A stretch of DNA of 64,000 bases, taken from assembly GCA_030248135.1 (NCBI GenBank), contig JASANC010000197.1, positions 1 through 64,000 of the forward strand. Direction: 5' to 3'. This document shows positions 1 through 10,077 of the stretch, in pieces. The stretch's first letter is position 1. The number at the start of each line of letters is the position of its first letter. The notes under the pieces are model-generated. The model was not told where the DNA came from and searched no databases. It saw nothing but the letters and a program-made list of their open reading frames with translations. The position numbers were made by a program, and so were the translations under genes. This DNA comes from Theristus sp. LFF4_11. Lineage: Eukaryota > Nematoda > Chromadorea > Monhysterida > Xyalidae.

Positions 1-438
1 CCCACCATTAATCCCTCCCCCGACCAATAACCCCCTACCCCACCCCCCGACAAGGTTCCGAATAATCCCCCCCACAAATAATCCCCCATGGGGGTTAATT
101 GGAAACCTGTTTGAAACACATACCCAGCGAATTCAGTGGCTGAATGCAGTGACATTGGTGAAATTGTGCTACCAAAGGCCCCAAAGGGATGAGTTAATGG
201 TAATTTCATTACAAAAGGCTGTTACAAAAGAAAATCTCTGTGAAAAGTAGAAGTTTCTGCGACGTTCTTGCCTGCCATGCAAGGTATTTTTGCCATTTTT
301 CAACAAACCCCCCACCCCTTGTAGAATTTGTTTGTAAATAAACCCCTCACCAATAATCCCCCCCCCACCAATAAACCCCCACTTTTAAAAGTCGCTGACG
401 TATTAATCCCCCATGGGGGTTTATTGGGGGTAATACGG
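1..438. mobile_element. TA-flanked MITE, copy 1 (left end outside window)
   Basis: This is the right part of a non-autonomous element whose second, complete copy lies at 31026-31487. The two share an unusual C-rich start, the internal palindrome CCCCCATGGGGG and a conserved body of about 250 bp. The right end is GGGGGTAATACGG followed by TA (439-440). No coding capacity is visible. The AATAAA-like hexamer on the minus strand (420-425) lies 27 bp beyond the Kelch stop codon, so the element may provide that gene's polyadenylation signal (inference). Confidence 0.8.
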
Positions 439-451
439 TATACGGAAAAAC

Positions 452-2073
452 TTATTCGCATTTATGATCAATTGAAACAGCAGTATTTGTGCCACCATTT
501 GGCATTCGTAACTTGCGATCGTTAATCATCCATGTGTTAGTTTTCGAATCATAATACTCAACTGTGTCCAGCTGTTCACCATTAGATCCGCCTACTGCAT
601 AGCTGAAATATTGATACAACCAACTGCTACAATGCATGTCATGGTGGCGTCGGGCGTGGCACTTAAAAATTCGTCATTAATTCTTTTACCTCATGAGAAG
701 CGCCGTTGAAACCTGTCAAACTAGACATGTGCGCACAATAACATGGTGATTCAATTCGTGCCAAAAAGTTCAGTTGGGAAAGCAAAAAGGCAGTTAGCTA
801 CAAACAAACATTGTTCCGCCATAAACGACCAAAGCGAAATCAGATCGTGCCGCGGTCATGCTGGCTGCAAACGTCCATCTGTCGCTTGCGATGTCATAGA
901 GTTCGCAGGATGTCGTGAAAGTGCTATTCGTTCCGCCACAAACCATAATTTCATCGTGACTAGGCACAAGAACTGCACCTGGATACCAATATCGGGCAAC
1001 GCTCATGTTTTGCAAGTCGGTCTTCCATTCGTCTAATACGACGTTGTAGCGGTAAATGGATCGTAGACCTTCAGTTCCAGTGGTTCCTTTAAATTACAAT
1101 CAATAGTATCTTTCTTATTTAACATGCCGCAGTATGGACATTGGACGCACAGACGTGTCAACAATGTTTCAAGGCTGCGCAGAAGTTTGAAACCATTAAT
1201 CCTGAACGTAATCTCACGGGAGTTTTTTTTTGAAGAAATTGAAAAATAAACAAAAATAATCAGAATCAGAATCTTTTCCCGAAAATATAATTCCAATTCG
1301 TACTGCGGTCGGGCGTCAACCAGCGTGTTCGGCGTTTTGGCTGTGCGGCTTTTCCACACACCATATTCAGCATTGCTTCGCTTACTCCAGAGCAAAAGAT
1401 AATAATAAAAGTACACCAATAAAAAGACCAAACGCACCTCCAATAATGTACAAATTGTCATGTGCAACTACCGCCGCATGATAGAACACTCCATGTGGCA
1501 TTGGTTTTGTTGCAGCGCATGACTTGCTTGTAAAGTGGCAAAATTCGCATGAGTTCATTGCCGCCACAGAACTGTTCCAACCGCCACAAACAACCAAATT
1601 TTCGGCGTCATAAGAGCTGAGACTGTGCGCGATTCTTCCAACAGTCATGTTCATAATAAACGTGGTGTTTGCAGTCATTGGGTCATATTCAACAATGTCC
1701 CGTCGGTACGTCTGCCAGAAGCCACCAGATTGATATACTCGACATTCATGCGCCGTAGCTGCTGGATAAATTAATCGACTGTCGAAACCTGTATTGCGTT
1801 AGTAGTTACGTACATAGTTGCGGCTTAGCGTTTTGAGTGCCAAGAATTTCAAACTGTACCAAAGTTGTCTGTTTGCTTCAACGCAAGACACGATGGAATG
1901 TAAATTTGGCCCTGAAGTCCTGTGTGGCCAGGTATAAGAATGCCGGACCAACCGATTTTAGAAATTGCCGCAAACGAAATTCGAAAAAATAAAACGTGCA
2001 GAATTGCAACTTTCAAGTGTAATCCCGTTGTTGAAATGCTCGAAGCATTTGGTTGTCCGATTTGCTTTGTCAT
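452..2073 (-). CDS. Small Kelch-repeat (beta-propeller) protein
   Basis: Four exons on the minus strand: 2073-1860, 1788-1438, 1086-802 and 594-452. Phases agree at all junctions, giving about 330 residues from ATG at 2073 to TAA at 452. Kelch blades are seen as repeated double-glycine motifs (SGGFW, VVCGGW, YIIGG, MVCGG, VLGGSNG), each followed by a Tyr-Asp and a Trp about 15 residues on (VEYDP, YDIASDRW, YYDSKTNTW). Residues 14-36 are hydrophobic and could be a signal peptide or anchor. There is no BTB or BACK domain, so this is not a standard Cul3 adaptor; the substrate or partner is unknown. Kelch propellers usually mediate protein binding. The last exon stops at an incomplete blade just before a MITE, so the C-terminus may be altered or wrongly modelled. 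The fold is well supported; the exact start is less certain. Confidence 0.72.
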
Positions 2074-2442
2074 TTGAAGTTTTCAATTGTTATCTTAATT
2101 CTATTATAATGAACCACTGAAAATGTCAGCTGTAAGAAACAAATCAACTGCATTCAAAAGCGTGCGAAACTTGGCACCCGGCGCAGTGAAACATATTAGA
2201 TAAGTTTTAGAGCAGTTGATATTCATCTGTAATCATATACATTACAAACACTTTCAAAATGTTCTTGCAGCTAATTTCTCGTGGGCTCGCTTTTCGCAGC
2301 ACATTCCAATTGCCGCGATCAAATCACTAAAACAAAAAGGTGTAAAAACACAGGGGCTACTTCTAAGATTTCCAGAAAAATATTGTAAGGTTGCAAATTT
2401 CTGCCGTCCAAATTTGGTGCCTGCGCTCCACTCGCAGGCCCG
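2074..2442. other. Intergenic, nothing recognised
   Basis: AT-rich upstream region of the Kelch gene. I see no coding exon, RNA gene or repeat end here, only a short open frame on each strand. Confidence 0.5.
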
Positions 2443-2706
2443 ACTAGTGTTGTTAAACAAAAATCAAGTTTTTATTAATTTAAATTAAAAAAACTTGGCT
2501 AACTTGGATAACTAGACAACAGACAAACTGCACAACTAGCCGGCCGCTTGTCCAGTTAACTGGGCAACTGTAAAACTAGTGTTGTTAAACAAAAATCAAG
2601 TTTTTATTAATTTAAATTAAAAAAACTTGGCTAACTTGGATAACTAGACAACAGACAAACTGCACAACTGGCCGGCCGCTTGTCCAGTTAACTGGGCAAC
2701 TGTAAA
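2443..2706. repeat. Two direct copies of a 132-bp unit
   Basis: The unit beginning ACTAGTGTTGTTAAAC recurs at 2443 and 2575, and ACTAGT recurs again at 2707, so the period is 132 bp with almost no divergence. It contains GGCCGGCCGCTTGTCCAG, which also occurs in reverse complement near 3180-3205. It therefore forms the duplicated outer arm of the foldback that follows. Confidence 0.85.
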
Positions 2707-3210
2707 ACTAGTCCGGAAGTTAAAGTTACAAAAGCTAACCAAAAAAGCTACAAACTTGCAAAGTTAAAAAGTTTCAAAGTTGAAAAGTTACGAAGTTTTA
2801 AAGTTAAATAAGCGCCCTCGTTTATAAGCTAGCGCGCAAAAGTTTGGTAGCCAGTTTTCCATTTTCTTCCTCTTTTCCAATTTAGCCATTTCTCCAGTTG
2901 GCCAGTTTACCAGTTTACCACTTTTCCAGTTTTCCTGTTCGCCAGCTTTTAAGTTGGCCAGTTTTCAATTTTTCCAGTTTTCCAGTTTTCCAGTTAGCCA
3001 TGTGAAACAGTGAAACTCTGAAACCTTTTGCGCGCTAGCTTATGAACAAGCGCGCTTATTCAACTTCAAAACTTTGTAACTTTACAACTTTGAAACTTTT
3101 TAAATTTGCAAGTTTGTAGCTTTTTTGGTTAGCTTTTGTAACTTTAACTTCCGGACTAGTTTTACGGTTGCCCAGTTAACTGGACAAGCGGCCGGCCAAT
3201 TGTCCAGCTT
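2650..3210. repeat. Foldback (long inverted repeat) element
   Basis: The left arm (about 2665-2850) and right arm (about 3025-3205) are imperfect reverse complements. CTAGTCCGGAAGTTAAAG at 2708 faces CTTTAACTTCCGGACTAG near 3160, and GCTAGCGCGCAAAAG faces CTTTTGCGCGCTAGC. The loop is a degenerate array of CCAGTTTTC-like units, which continues to about 3420. No coding capacity. This is a MITE-like foldback of unknown superfamily. Confidence 0.75.
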
Positions 3211-3480
3211 GCCTGTTGTCCAGGTAGTCAGTTAGCCAAGTAGCCAGATAACCAAATGACCACTTTCCAGTTACCCAGTTAACTGGACAACTGAAAAACT
3301 GGTAAAATGGAAAACTGGAAAACTGGTAAACTTGAAAACTGGTCAACTTGAAAACTGGCGAACTAAAAAACTGAAAAAGTGGTAAACAGGAAAACTGGCC
3401 AACTGGAAAAATAAACAACTGGAAACCGAAAAAAATCCAAATTAAAAAAAACAAAAAAATTTTTTTTTCAAACCCCTAAC

Positions 3481-3665
3481 CCTAAACTTGACCATCTTCA
3501 TTGTAATTTCAAAGATTTTGCAGCAAAATTTAGCGTTTTTCCTTCAAAATTTAAGCGAAAAATATCATGGGGCGGGAGGGTCGGGTGGACCCCCCCACAG
3601 AAAATTTTGAAAAAATGCACCCCCCATGGGCCTCCCCACGTTACTTCGAGCCGTATAGTCCTCAC
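3481..3665 (-). mobile_element. Fragment of the CAGTACC family, reversed
   Basis: The sequence after 3488 is the reverse complement of the conserved inner part of the complete element at 4067-4612 (near CTTCATTGTAATTTCAA), followed by its G/C-rich arm. Both ends are missing. Confidence 0.75.
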
Positions 3666-4640
3666 CAGTAGCGAAAGTGCGGGGGGGGGTGGGGGGTCCA
3701 CCCCCCCTCAGCCGAAAATCCTGCCCGTGCACGGGCACATACCCGTGTACCGCAAAGCTTCATTATGATATGCACCTGCCCCGCATCCGCATTGCTCATT
3801 GCTCATGATCCACTGGCGCGGGCCCGCCAACATAAACACATTCAAAACGCAGTTATTTTCATTCTTGCTTTCTTAAAAAGGCTTGGCTTAGGTTAGGATT
3901 CGGTTAGGAACAGGTTTTGCTTAAGATTAGGCTTAGGTTTGGTTTTTAGGTTTAGGTCCGTTTTAGCAATGTCCGAGAACGTGGAGCGTGAGTTAACTGG
4001 AGCGTAATATCATAAAACGTGCCAACCCCCGAGTACCCCCTCCCCCCTTTACCTCGACACGGGTACCAGTACCGTGGGCCCACAACAATTTTTGAAGGGG
4101 GGGTATGGTGCCGTGGGGGGCGGGGGTGCCGACCAAAAAGTGAGGGGGGGGGGTCCAACCTATGGTAACGTGGGACCCCCCCATGGGGGTCCCATGGGGG
4201 TGCATTTTTTCAAAATTTTCTGTGGGGGGGCCCACCCCCCCACCCCCCCCCCATGATAATTTTTCGCTTAAATTTTGAAGGAAAAACGCTAAATTTTGCT
4301 GCAAAATCGTTGAAATTACAATGAAGATGGTCAAGTTATCATATATTCAGCTTATATTATGGACTTTATAGACAAAAAAATCATGATTTTCAAAAAAAAT
4401 TTTAGGGTGTGTGTACGGAAAATTTTGGGGGGGGGTCTCCGCCAGACAAAATTTCATGGGGGGTGTGGGGGGTGTCGGCCAAATTTTCGAGGGGGGGTCC
4501 AATGGGGGGTGCCCGGTTTTAGGGGGAGGGTGGCACGGTGCCCCCCCCCCACCCGACGGTCTCTGGTGCTCTGGGGGGTGTACCCCCCACACCCCCCTCG
4601 CCCACGGTACTGACGGGTACTAGACAGAATACTGCCCCGA
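3666..4640. mobile_element. CAGTAGCGAAAG-family fragment, disrupted
   Basis: This begins with the CAGTAGCGAAAG terminus and runs with G-rich sequence to about 3759, is interrupted by unrelated DNA, and resumes near 4030 with the CTCGACACGGGTAC segment shared with the copy at 5135. It is then split by the complete element at 4067-4612 and ends in GGTACTAGACAGAATACTG. The unrelated insert holds degenerate TTAGGN telomere-like repeats (3889-3957). Confidence 0.6.
4067..4612. mobile_element. Complete CAGTACC-family hAT-like MITE (546 bp)
   Basis: The terminal inverted repeats (TIRs) are CAGTACCGTGGGC and GCCCACGGTACTG. It is flanked by a perfect 8-bp direct repeat ACGGGTAC (4059-4066 and 4613-4620). 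The uninterrupted target is seen at about 5244-5260. The arms are long runs of G and C, and the centre is AT-rich and conserved in all copies. No transposase. The 8-bp duplication suggests hAT, although the terminus departs from strict YARNG at the fifth base. Confidence 0.9.
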
Positions 4641-5134
4641 GCCCAATTTTACCCTCGGCTCAGGAGGGAATAGACCATTAGATGTTCGTTGGTCACTCTA
4701 ATTTTCCACGAGTATGTCTTGTCCACCATAGTTGTTCCAGAGCCGAGGGGTTGGGGTTGGGGGAGGCCGATATAGATAGCTGGAGCAAATTTTCCAGATA
4801 GATAGATAGCTGGAAAATTTTGGGGGGGGGGCGCGGGGGGCCATGTGACTTTGGGGGGGCCGGTCAAAATTTTGAAATTTAATAGATAGATAGCTAAAAC
4901 GCTAAAAAGCTATAAAAACAGCAAAATAATGCTAAAAATACACTAAAAATTACGTATAAACGCGTATTTTACCTAAAATTAGCGAAATTTTCAAGAATTA
5001 CGAGCAAAAATGGCCAATTTTGGTCAAAAATTGACTCATTTTATGTCTTCGAAGACAAAAATTTTCAGATAGCTGGCTGAGAATTTTTTTTAGATAGATA
5101 ATAGCTGAGCCAAAAAAACCTGTCTGATAGAGAT

Positions 5135-6474
5135 CAGTAGCGAAAGTGCGGGGGGGGGGGGGTGGGGGGTCCATCCCCCCCCCCTCAGCCGAAAATCCTG
5201 CCCGTGCACGGGCAGATACCCGTGTACCCCCCTCCCCCCTTTACCTCGACACGGGTACTAGACTCCCCCCCCCCACCCCCCTCCGCGAGAAAACACGGGA
5301 TCGCACCCCCCCTCACGGTGGTCAATCTCATCTCAATTTTTTCCGAAAATACCGTAATTTTGCATTTTTCTTGACGTTTGTGTCTGTCCCTGCATAGATT
5401 TTGTTGTTTCTGACCAAACAAGCAGCTTGTTTGCACAAAATATTCTGTATTTTACAAGAATTTCTGTGTTTTTAAGGCAAAAATTTGGTATTACCCGTGC
5501 GATCCCGTGAACCCCCCCCCCCCTCACGAAATTTTTCTGCCAGTGCACCCCCCCTCAGGAAAATTTGCTGCCCGTGCACCCCCCCCTCACCGAGAAGGCA
5601 CCTGACCCCCCCCCCCTCTAAAATTAGGCAAACACCTAGGGTTGGCACAGAAAAAAAAACCGGTTTCTTTTCCGTTTTAAAACCGGTTTTTTTTCCAGTT
5701 TTTTTCCTGAGAAAATAAAGAACCGGTTTTTTACCTTAAAATTTTTTAGACTTCGTGGACAAAAATCACAATTCTTCGTTTGATTGATAAAATGTAAAAT
5801 TATATTTTTCAAAAAACGGTGCAGTGAACTGTGTCGAACTGAACTGGTGAAGCATCATTTTGCAGAAGCTTTTGTGGCAAGGGTCAAGTGAAATACGATA
5901 AAGACAAGGTGACTGCTAAACTAAGTGCATATGCAGACTGACTGACGATGTTGTCGGTTTGCAAAGCAATGATAACTGATGAAATGTTATTTTTCGAACG
6001 CAATCCGCTACCGGTTTCACTTTGCAGTTCTGCAAATCTCGCCCCCTGATCGGGGTCAGCTATCCGGTCTCCTTGCAACCGTCCCTCCCGCTCCCCACAC
6101 CTACACGGTCACTGCCCAGTCTTTGTTTTCAATTTATTGAACGTGCTGCCCTGGAAACCAATAAAAGCAAAATTGGTTTGATTTGAGACAAAACGTTCGG
6201 TTGCATTGGGTGGCAAAAAAGCAAATTGGGTCGGCTGTATTCCCAAAAACCGCATTTTACGTTGCTCAAAATCACTAATTTTGATGTATTTCCTATTTTG
6301 AGTTCAAGATGCCAAGTTCTGGAAAGTTTAGGAGCTGGGAAGCATTCGGTTTTTTATGGTTTTAAAACGGTTTTAAAACGGAAAAGAAACCGGTTTTTTT
6401 CCTGGCAATATAAAAAACCGGTTTTTTACCAACTCTACAAACACCCCTCACCCGAGGTCCCGCTTTCGCTACTG
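5135..6474. mobile_element. CAGTAGCGAAAG-family element with inserted hAT
   Basis: The left end is CAGTAGCGAAAGTGCGG and the right end CCGCTTTCGCTACTG. C-rich arms surround a conserved AT-rich centre (about 5310-5500). It is interrupted by the complete hAT element at 5637-6437. A reversed, partial second copy follows at 9308-9540, so the two lie head to head around the CAGTACC insertion. I could not find a matching 8-bp duplication. Confidence 0.7.
5637..6437. mobile_element. hAT-type MITE, TAGGGTTGGC family (801 bp)
   Basis: Termini are TAGGGTTGGCAC and CCAACTCTA. It is flanked by a perfect 8-bp duplication CAAACACC (5629-5636 and 6438-6445). Subterminal repeats of AACCGGTTTT occur at both ends and could be transposase-binding sites (inference). 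No intact open reading frame. Confidence 0.9.
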
Positions 6475-6517
6475 TCCGGAACAGTACCGTGGGCCCAAAC
6501 AAATTTTCGAAGGGGGG

Positions 6518-7251
6518 TAGGGTTGTTAAACAAAAATGAAAATTTTTTTTTTAAAAAAAAAGTGATTAAAAAAAACAAAAATGCCGATTTTTTTTTTTTT
6601 TTAAAAATTCGAAAAATTTTCCTCTAATATGCTCTGAAAACCTCAATTTTGGCACAATTTTTCGAAAGTTCAACAAAAATTTTCTTTGATTATACCTCGT
6701 AAAACCTTTAGCAGTCGATTTTGGACCGTTTTACCGACTGATTTTACGCTTCGACAACATCTGCGATGAAGTTTTTGAGCGTCCCAAAGCTTGGCCTACC
6801 ATTTCCGATGCAGATAAGGTGACGATTCGCCTCGCAAAGCGTCCGGTTGTGCTCGCTGCTCCGTTTGCAAGCGCTACGTTGTCTGGTTGCTGCTTCGTGA
6901 CGTGTCGTCGCGACACCATCAGAAGAATTGATCGAATTTCAAGGCGGTATGTTTGTCTTCACTTTAGCATTAGTTTAGCTGGGGACAATTAGTGACGTTT
7001 TAGAGGTCAAAACACAAGAAGAGGCATGGTGACGGTTTGGAAAAGGGGTAATTGAGGTCACCAAAACAAAATCTGCAAAGTTCCGTCATATGGGAGTCAT
7101 TCGGGAGGCGCTTGCATATCATATGTGGTTCTTCGGACTCCCTGATTGATTTAGCACAACTTTGATTTTTGAAATTTTTTTTTTAAAAAAAAAATTTTTT
7201 TTTTTAAAAAAAAAACAAAAATGACGATTTTTGTTTTTTTTAACAACCCTA
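6518..7251. mobile_element. hAT-type MITE, TAGGGTTGTTAAA family (734 bp)
   Basis: Termini are TAGGGTTGTTAAAC and TTTTTAACAACCCTA. It sits in a G-run of the CAGTACC element, so the duplication is readable only as G residues. A second copy in opposite orientation at 11302-11993 has a perfect 8-bp duplication. Poly(A)/poly(T) tracts lie just inside the ends. Confidence 0.85.
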
Positions 7252-7756
7252 GGGGGGGGGTATGGTGCCGTGGGGGGGTGCCGACCAAAAAGTGAGGGTG
7301 GGGTCCAACCTATGGTAACGTGGGACCCCCCCAGGGGGGTCACATGGGGGGGTGCATTTTTTCAAAATTTTCTGTGGGGGGGGGGGGTCCACCCCCCCAC
7401 CCCTCCCATGAAATTTTTTCGCTTAAATTTTAAAGGAAAAACGCTAAATTTAGCTGCAAAATCTTTGAAATTACAATGAAGATGGTCAAGTTATCATATA
7501 TTCAGCTTATATTATAGACTTTATAGACAAAAAATCATGATTTTCGAAAAAAATTTAGGGTGTGCAGAAAATTTTGGGGGGGGGGGGTCTCCGCCAGACA
7601 AAATTTCATGGGGGGTGTGGGGGGGTGTCGGCCAAATTTTCGAGGGGGGGGGGTCCGATGGGGGGGGGTGCCCGGTTTTAGGGGGGGTGGCACGGTGCCC
7701 CCCCACCCCCCCCCCCCCCCCACCCGACGGTCTCTGGTGCTCTGGGGGGGTGTACC

Positions 7757-8497
7757 TAGAGATGTAAGCTTCAAAAAAAATAATTTTTTTTTATTTTTTT
7801 TTTAAAGTAAAAAAAAATGAGCATTTTTTTTTTATTTTTTTTATTAAAAATTTTTGAAATTTTTTCTTTAATGTGCCCTGAAAATGCCGTTTTTGGCATA
7901 ATTTTTCGAAAGTTCAACAAAAATTTTCTTTGACTTTACCTTGTCACTTAGCTGCAGGTGGTATTCTGGATTGATTTATCGACTGTTTTCAGCCTTGGTG
8001 AGTGATGATCGACTCGCGCATTGAAGTACTTGAGCGTCGCAAAGGCTAGTTCAACAAATTCCGATGTCGCTAAGGTGAGATAGAAGCAGAGAACTCACAT
8101 TTACGCATCGTTTTTCAGGATCTCGAAAGGTGGAAATTGCACTGTCTGCCACTGCAAGCGTAACTTCGTTGGTTGCTCGTTGCTGTTTCGCCTCGTGTCG
8201 TCAGCATGATCACACCGGTTTGTTGTGGAACTTGTTTCCATGTTATTTGAGGTGAATTGAGAGGCAAAACACGAGACGTGATGTCGTCGGTGGGAAAATG
8301 GGGTCGCCGAAACCAAGTCTGAAATTTTCACCCTCCTCCCATATGAGTGGGGGTCATATGGTAAGTCGGTGGCTCCTCAGATGGTGATATTCGGACTCCC
8401 TGAAAAATTCTGAACAACTTTCATTTTTAAAAAAAAAAATTTTTAAAAAAAAAATTTAAAAAAAAAAATAGAAATTTTTTTTTTCTTGACATCTCTA
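7757..8497. mobile_element. hAT-type MITE, TAGAGATGT family, tandem copy 1 (741 bp)
   Basis: Termini TAGAGATGTAAG and TTGACATCTCTA are flanked by 8-bp GGTGTACC (7749-7756 and 8498-8505). Homopolymer A/T tracts lie inside each end. A 76-codon open frame on the minus strand (8101-8331) is repeated exactly in copy 2, but it matches no family I know and is probably not a gene. Confidence 0.92.
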
Positions 8498-8505
8498 GGT
8501 GTACC

Positions 8506-9268
8506 TAGAGATGTAAGGGTCAAAAAAAAATTTTTTTTTTAATTTTTTTTTTAAAAAAAAAGTAAAAAAAAAATGAGCATTTTTTTTTTATTTTTTTTAT
8601 TAAAAATTTTTGAAATTTTTTCTTTAATGTGCCCTGAAAATGCCGTTTTTGGCATAATTTTTCGAAAGTTCAACAAAAATTTTCTTTGACTTTACCTTGT
8701 CACTTAGTCTTCAACGCTGCAGGTGGTATTCTGGATTGATTTATCGACTGTTTTCAGCCTTGGTGAGTGATGATCGACTCGCGCATTGAAGTACTTGAGC
8801 GTCGCAAAGGCTAGTTCAACAAATTCCGATGTCGCTAAGGTGAGATAGAAGCAGAGAACTCACATTTACGCATCGTTTTTCAGGATCTCGAAAGGTGGAA
8901 ATTGCACTGTCTGCCACTGCAAGCGTAACTTCGTTGGTTGCTCGTTGCTGTTTCGCCTCGTGTCGTCAGCGTGATCACACCGGTTTGTTGTGGAACTTGT
9001 TTCCATGTTATTTGAGGTGAATTGAGAGGCAAAACACGAGACGTGATGTCGTCGGTGGGAAAATGGGGTCGCCGAAACCAAGTCTGAAATTTTCACCCTC
9101 CTCCCATATGAGTGGGGGTCATATGGTAAGTCGGTGGCTCCTCAGATGGTAATATTCGGACTCCCTGAAAAATTCTGAACAACTTTCATTTAAAAAAAAA
9201 AATTTAAAAAAAAAATTTTTTTTTAAAAAAGAAAAAAAATAGAAATTTTTTTTTTCTTGACATCTCTA
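8506..9268. mobile_element. hAT-type MITE, TAGAGATGT family, tandem copy 2 (763 bp)
   Basis: Same orientation and nearly the same sequence as the copy just before it. The shared GGTGTACC at 8498-8505 separates them, and a third GGTGTACC lies at 9269-9276. Differences are confined mainly to homopolymer lengths, a short indel near 8713 and a few bases. Confidence 0.92.
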
Positions 9269-9732
9269 GGTGTACCCACCCCCCCCGCCCACGGTACTGG
9301 TCCGGAAGGTCCCGAAAGCGGGACCTCGGGTGAGGGGGGGTGTTTGCCTAATTTTAGAGGGGGGGGTCAGGTGCCTTCTTGGTGAGGGGGGGGGTGCACG
9401 GGCAGCAAATTTTCCTGAGGGGGGGGGGGGTGCACTGGCAGAAAAATTTCGTGAGGGGGGGTGCACGGGATCGCACGCCACGGGTAATGCCAAATTTTTG
9501 CCTTAGAAAAACACAGAAATTCTTGTAAAATACAGAATATTTTGTAAAAAAAGCTGTTTGGTGGAAAAAAAAAAAAAAATGGGAAAAAAAAAAAAAACCC
9601 CCCCCCCCCGAGAGAGGGGGGGGGGCAGAAATTCTTGTAAAATAAGAATATTTTGGAAAAAGTGTTGGTTGGAAAAAAAGGAAAAAAAAGCAATGGGGGG
9701 CCCCTCCCCCCCCCCCCCATAGAACAACTATG

Positions 9733-10069
9733 TTGTCCACAGCGAGGTTCGAGTGGATGGTCCAGTGTCAGGTTTTGGGGGGTGGGGTGTCGCGTGACCC
9801 CCCCACCCCCCCCACGCGGAGGTCGATTTGTATACATTCTTAAAAGTGATTTTTTTGATTTTTGATCTGAGGTTGCTTGTAATGAGTCGTTGTAGGTTCC
9901 TAATCCTAAACCTAATCCTAATCCTAAGCCAAGCCTTTTTGATAAGGTGAAAACGATCAATTTAGTTTTTGCATTTTTTTCTTTCCTGTGTTATGGAGGA
10001 GGAGCACCGGAACTGCAGATGCAGCTGTTTTAATAATGATGCATTACGCTCTGGGAAGGTGTACCCCCC
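9733..10069. repeat. Telomere-like tract and transposon remnants
   Basis: At 9897-9946 there is a degenerate CCTAAT/CCTAAG array ending in CCAAGCCTTTTT. Its reverse complement matches the TTAGGN-type array with the same flank at 3877-3912. The last 30 bp (10040-10069) look like the right arm of a CAGTACC element. Confidence 0.65.
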
Positions 10070-10077
10070 CCCCCACC

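Larger units (their letters stand above)
6482..9299. mobile_element. CAGTACC-family MITE copy 2, with three nested insertions
   Basis: Termini CAGTACCGTGGGC (6482) and GCCCACGGTACTG (ends 9299) are flanked by a perfect 8-bp duplication GTCCGGAA (6474-6481 and 9300-9307). Removing the insertions at 6518-7251, 7757-8497 and 8506-9268 leaves a body of about 550 bp, the normal size for the family. Confidence 0.9.
4727..9732. mobile_element. CATAGTTGTTC-family element, 5-kb nested composite
   Basis: The left terminus CATAGTTGTTC is at 4727 and the right terminus GAACAACTATG ends at 9732. The outside flanks are a perfect 8-bp direct repeat, TTGTCCAC (4719-4726 and 9733-9740). Between the two ends lie at least five other elements: CAGTAGCG-family pieces, the hAT element 5637-6437, the CAGTACC copy 6482-9299 and the three insertions inside that. 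Comparison with the copy at 36860-37915 suggests the native element is about 470 bp. Parts of the interior (9310-9690) are an inverted partial CAGTAGCG copy and low-complexity A and G runs. Confidence 0.85.

Noticed and set aside
4347..4623. Gly/Pro-rich open frames on both strands (also at 5146-5397, 9270-9960, 36684-37211)
   Set aside because: They are translations of G/C-run arms of MITEs, recur in every frame and show no domain.
8101..8331. 76-codon frame repeated exactly at 8866-9096
   Set aside because: It is identical only because the whole MITE is duplicated; it has no known motif and no promoter context.
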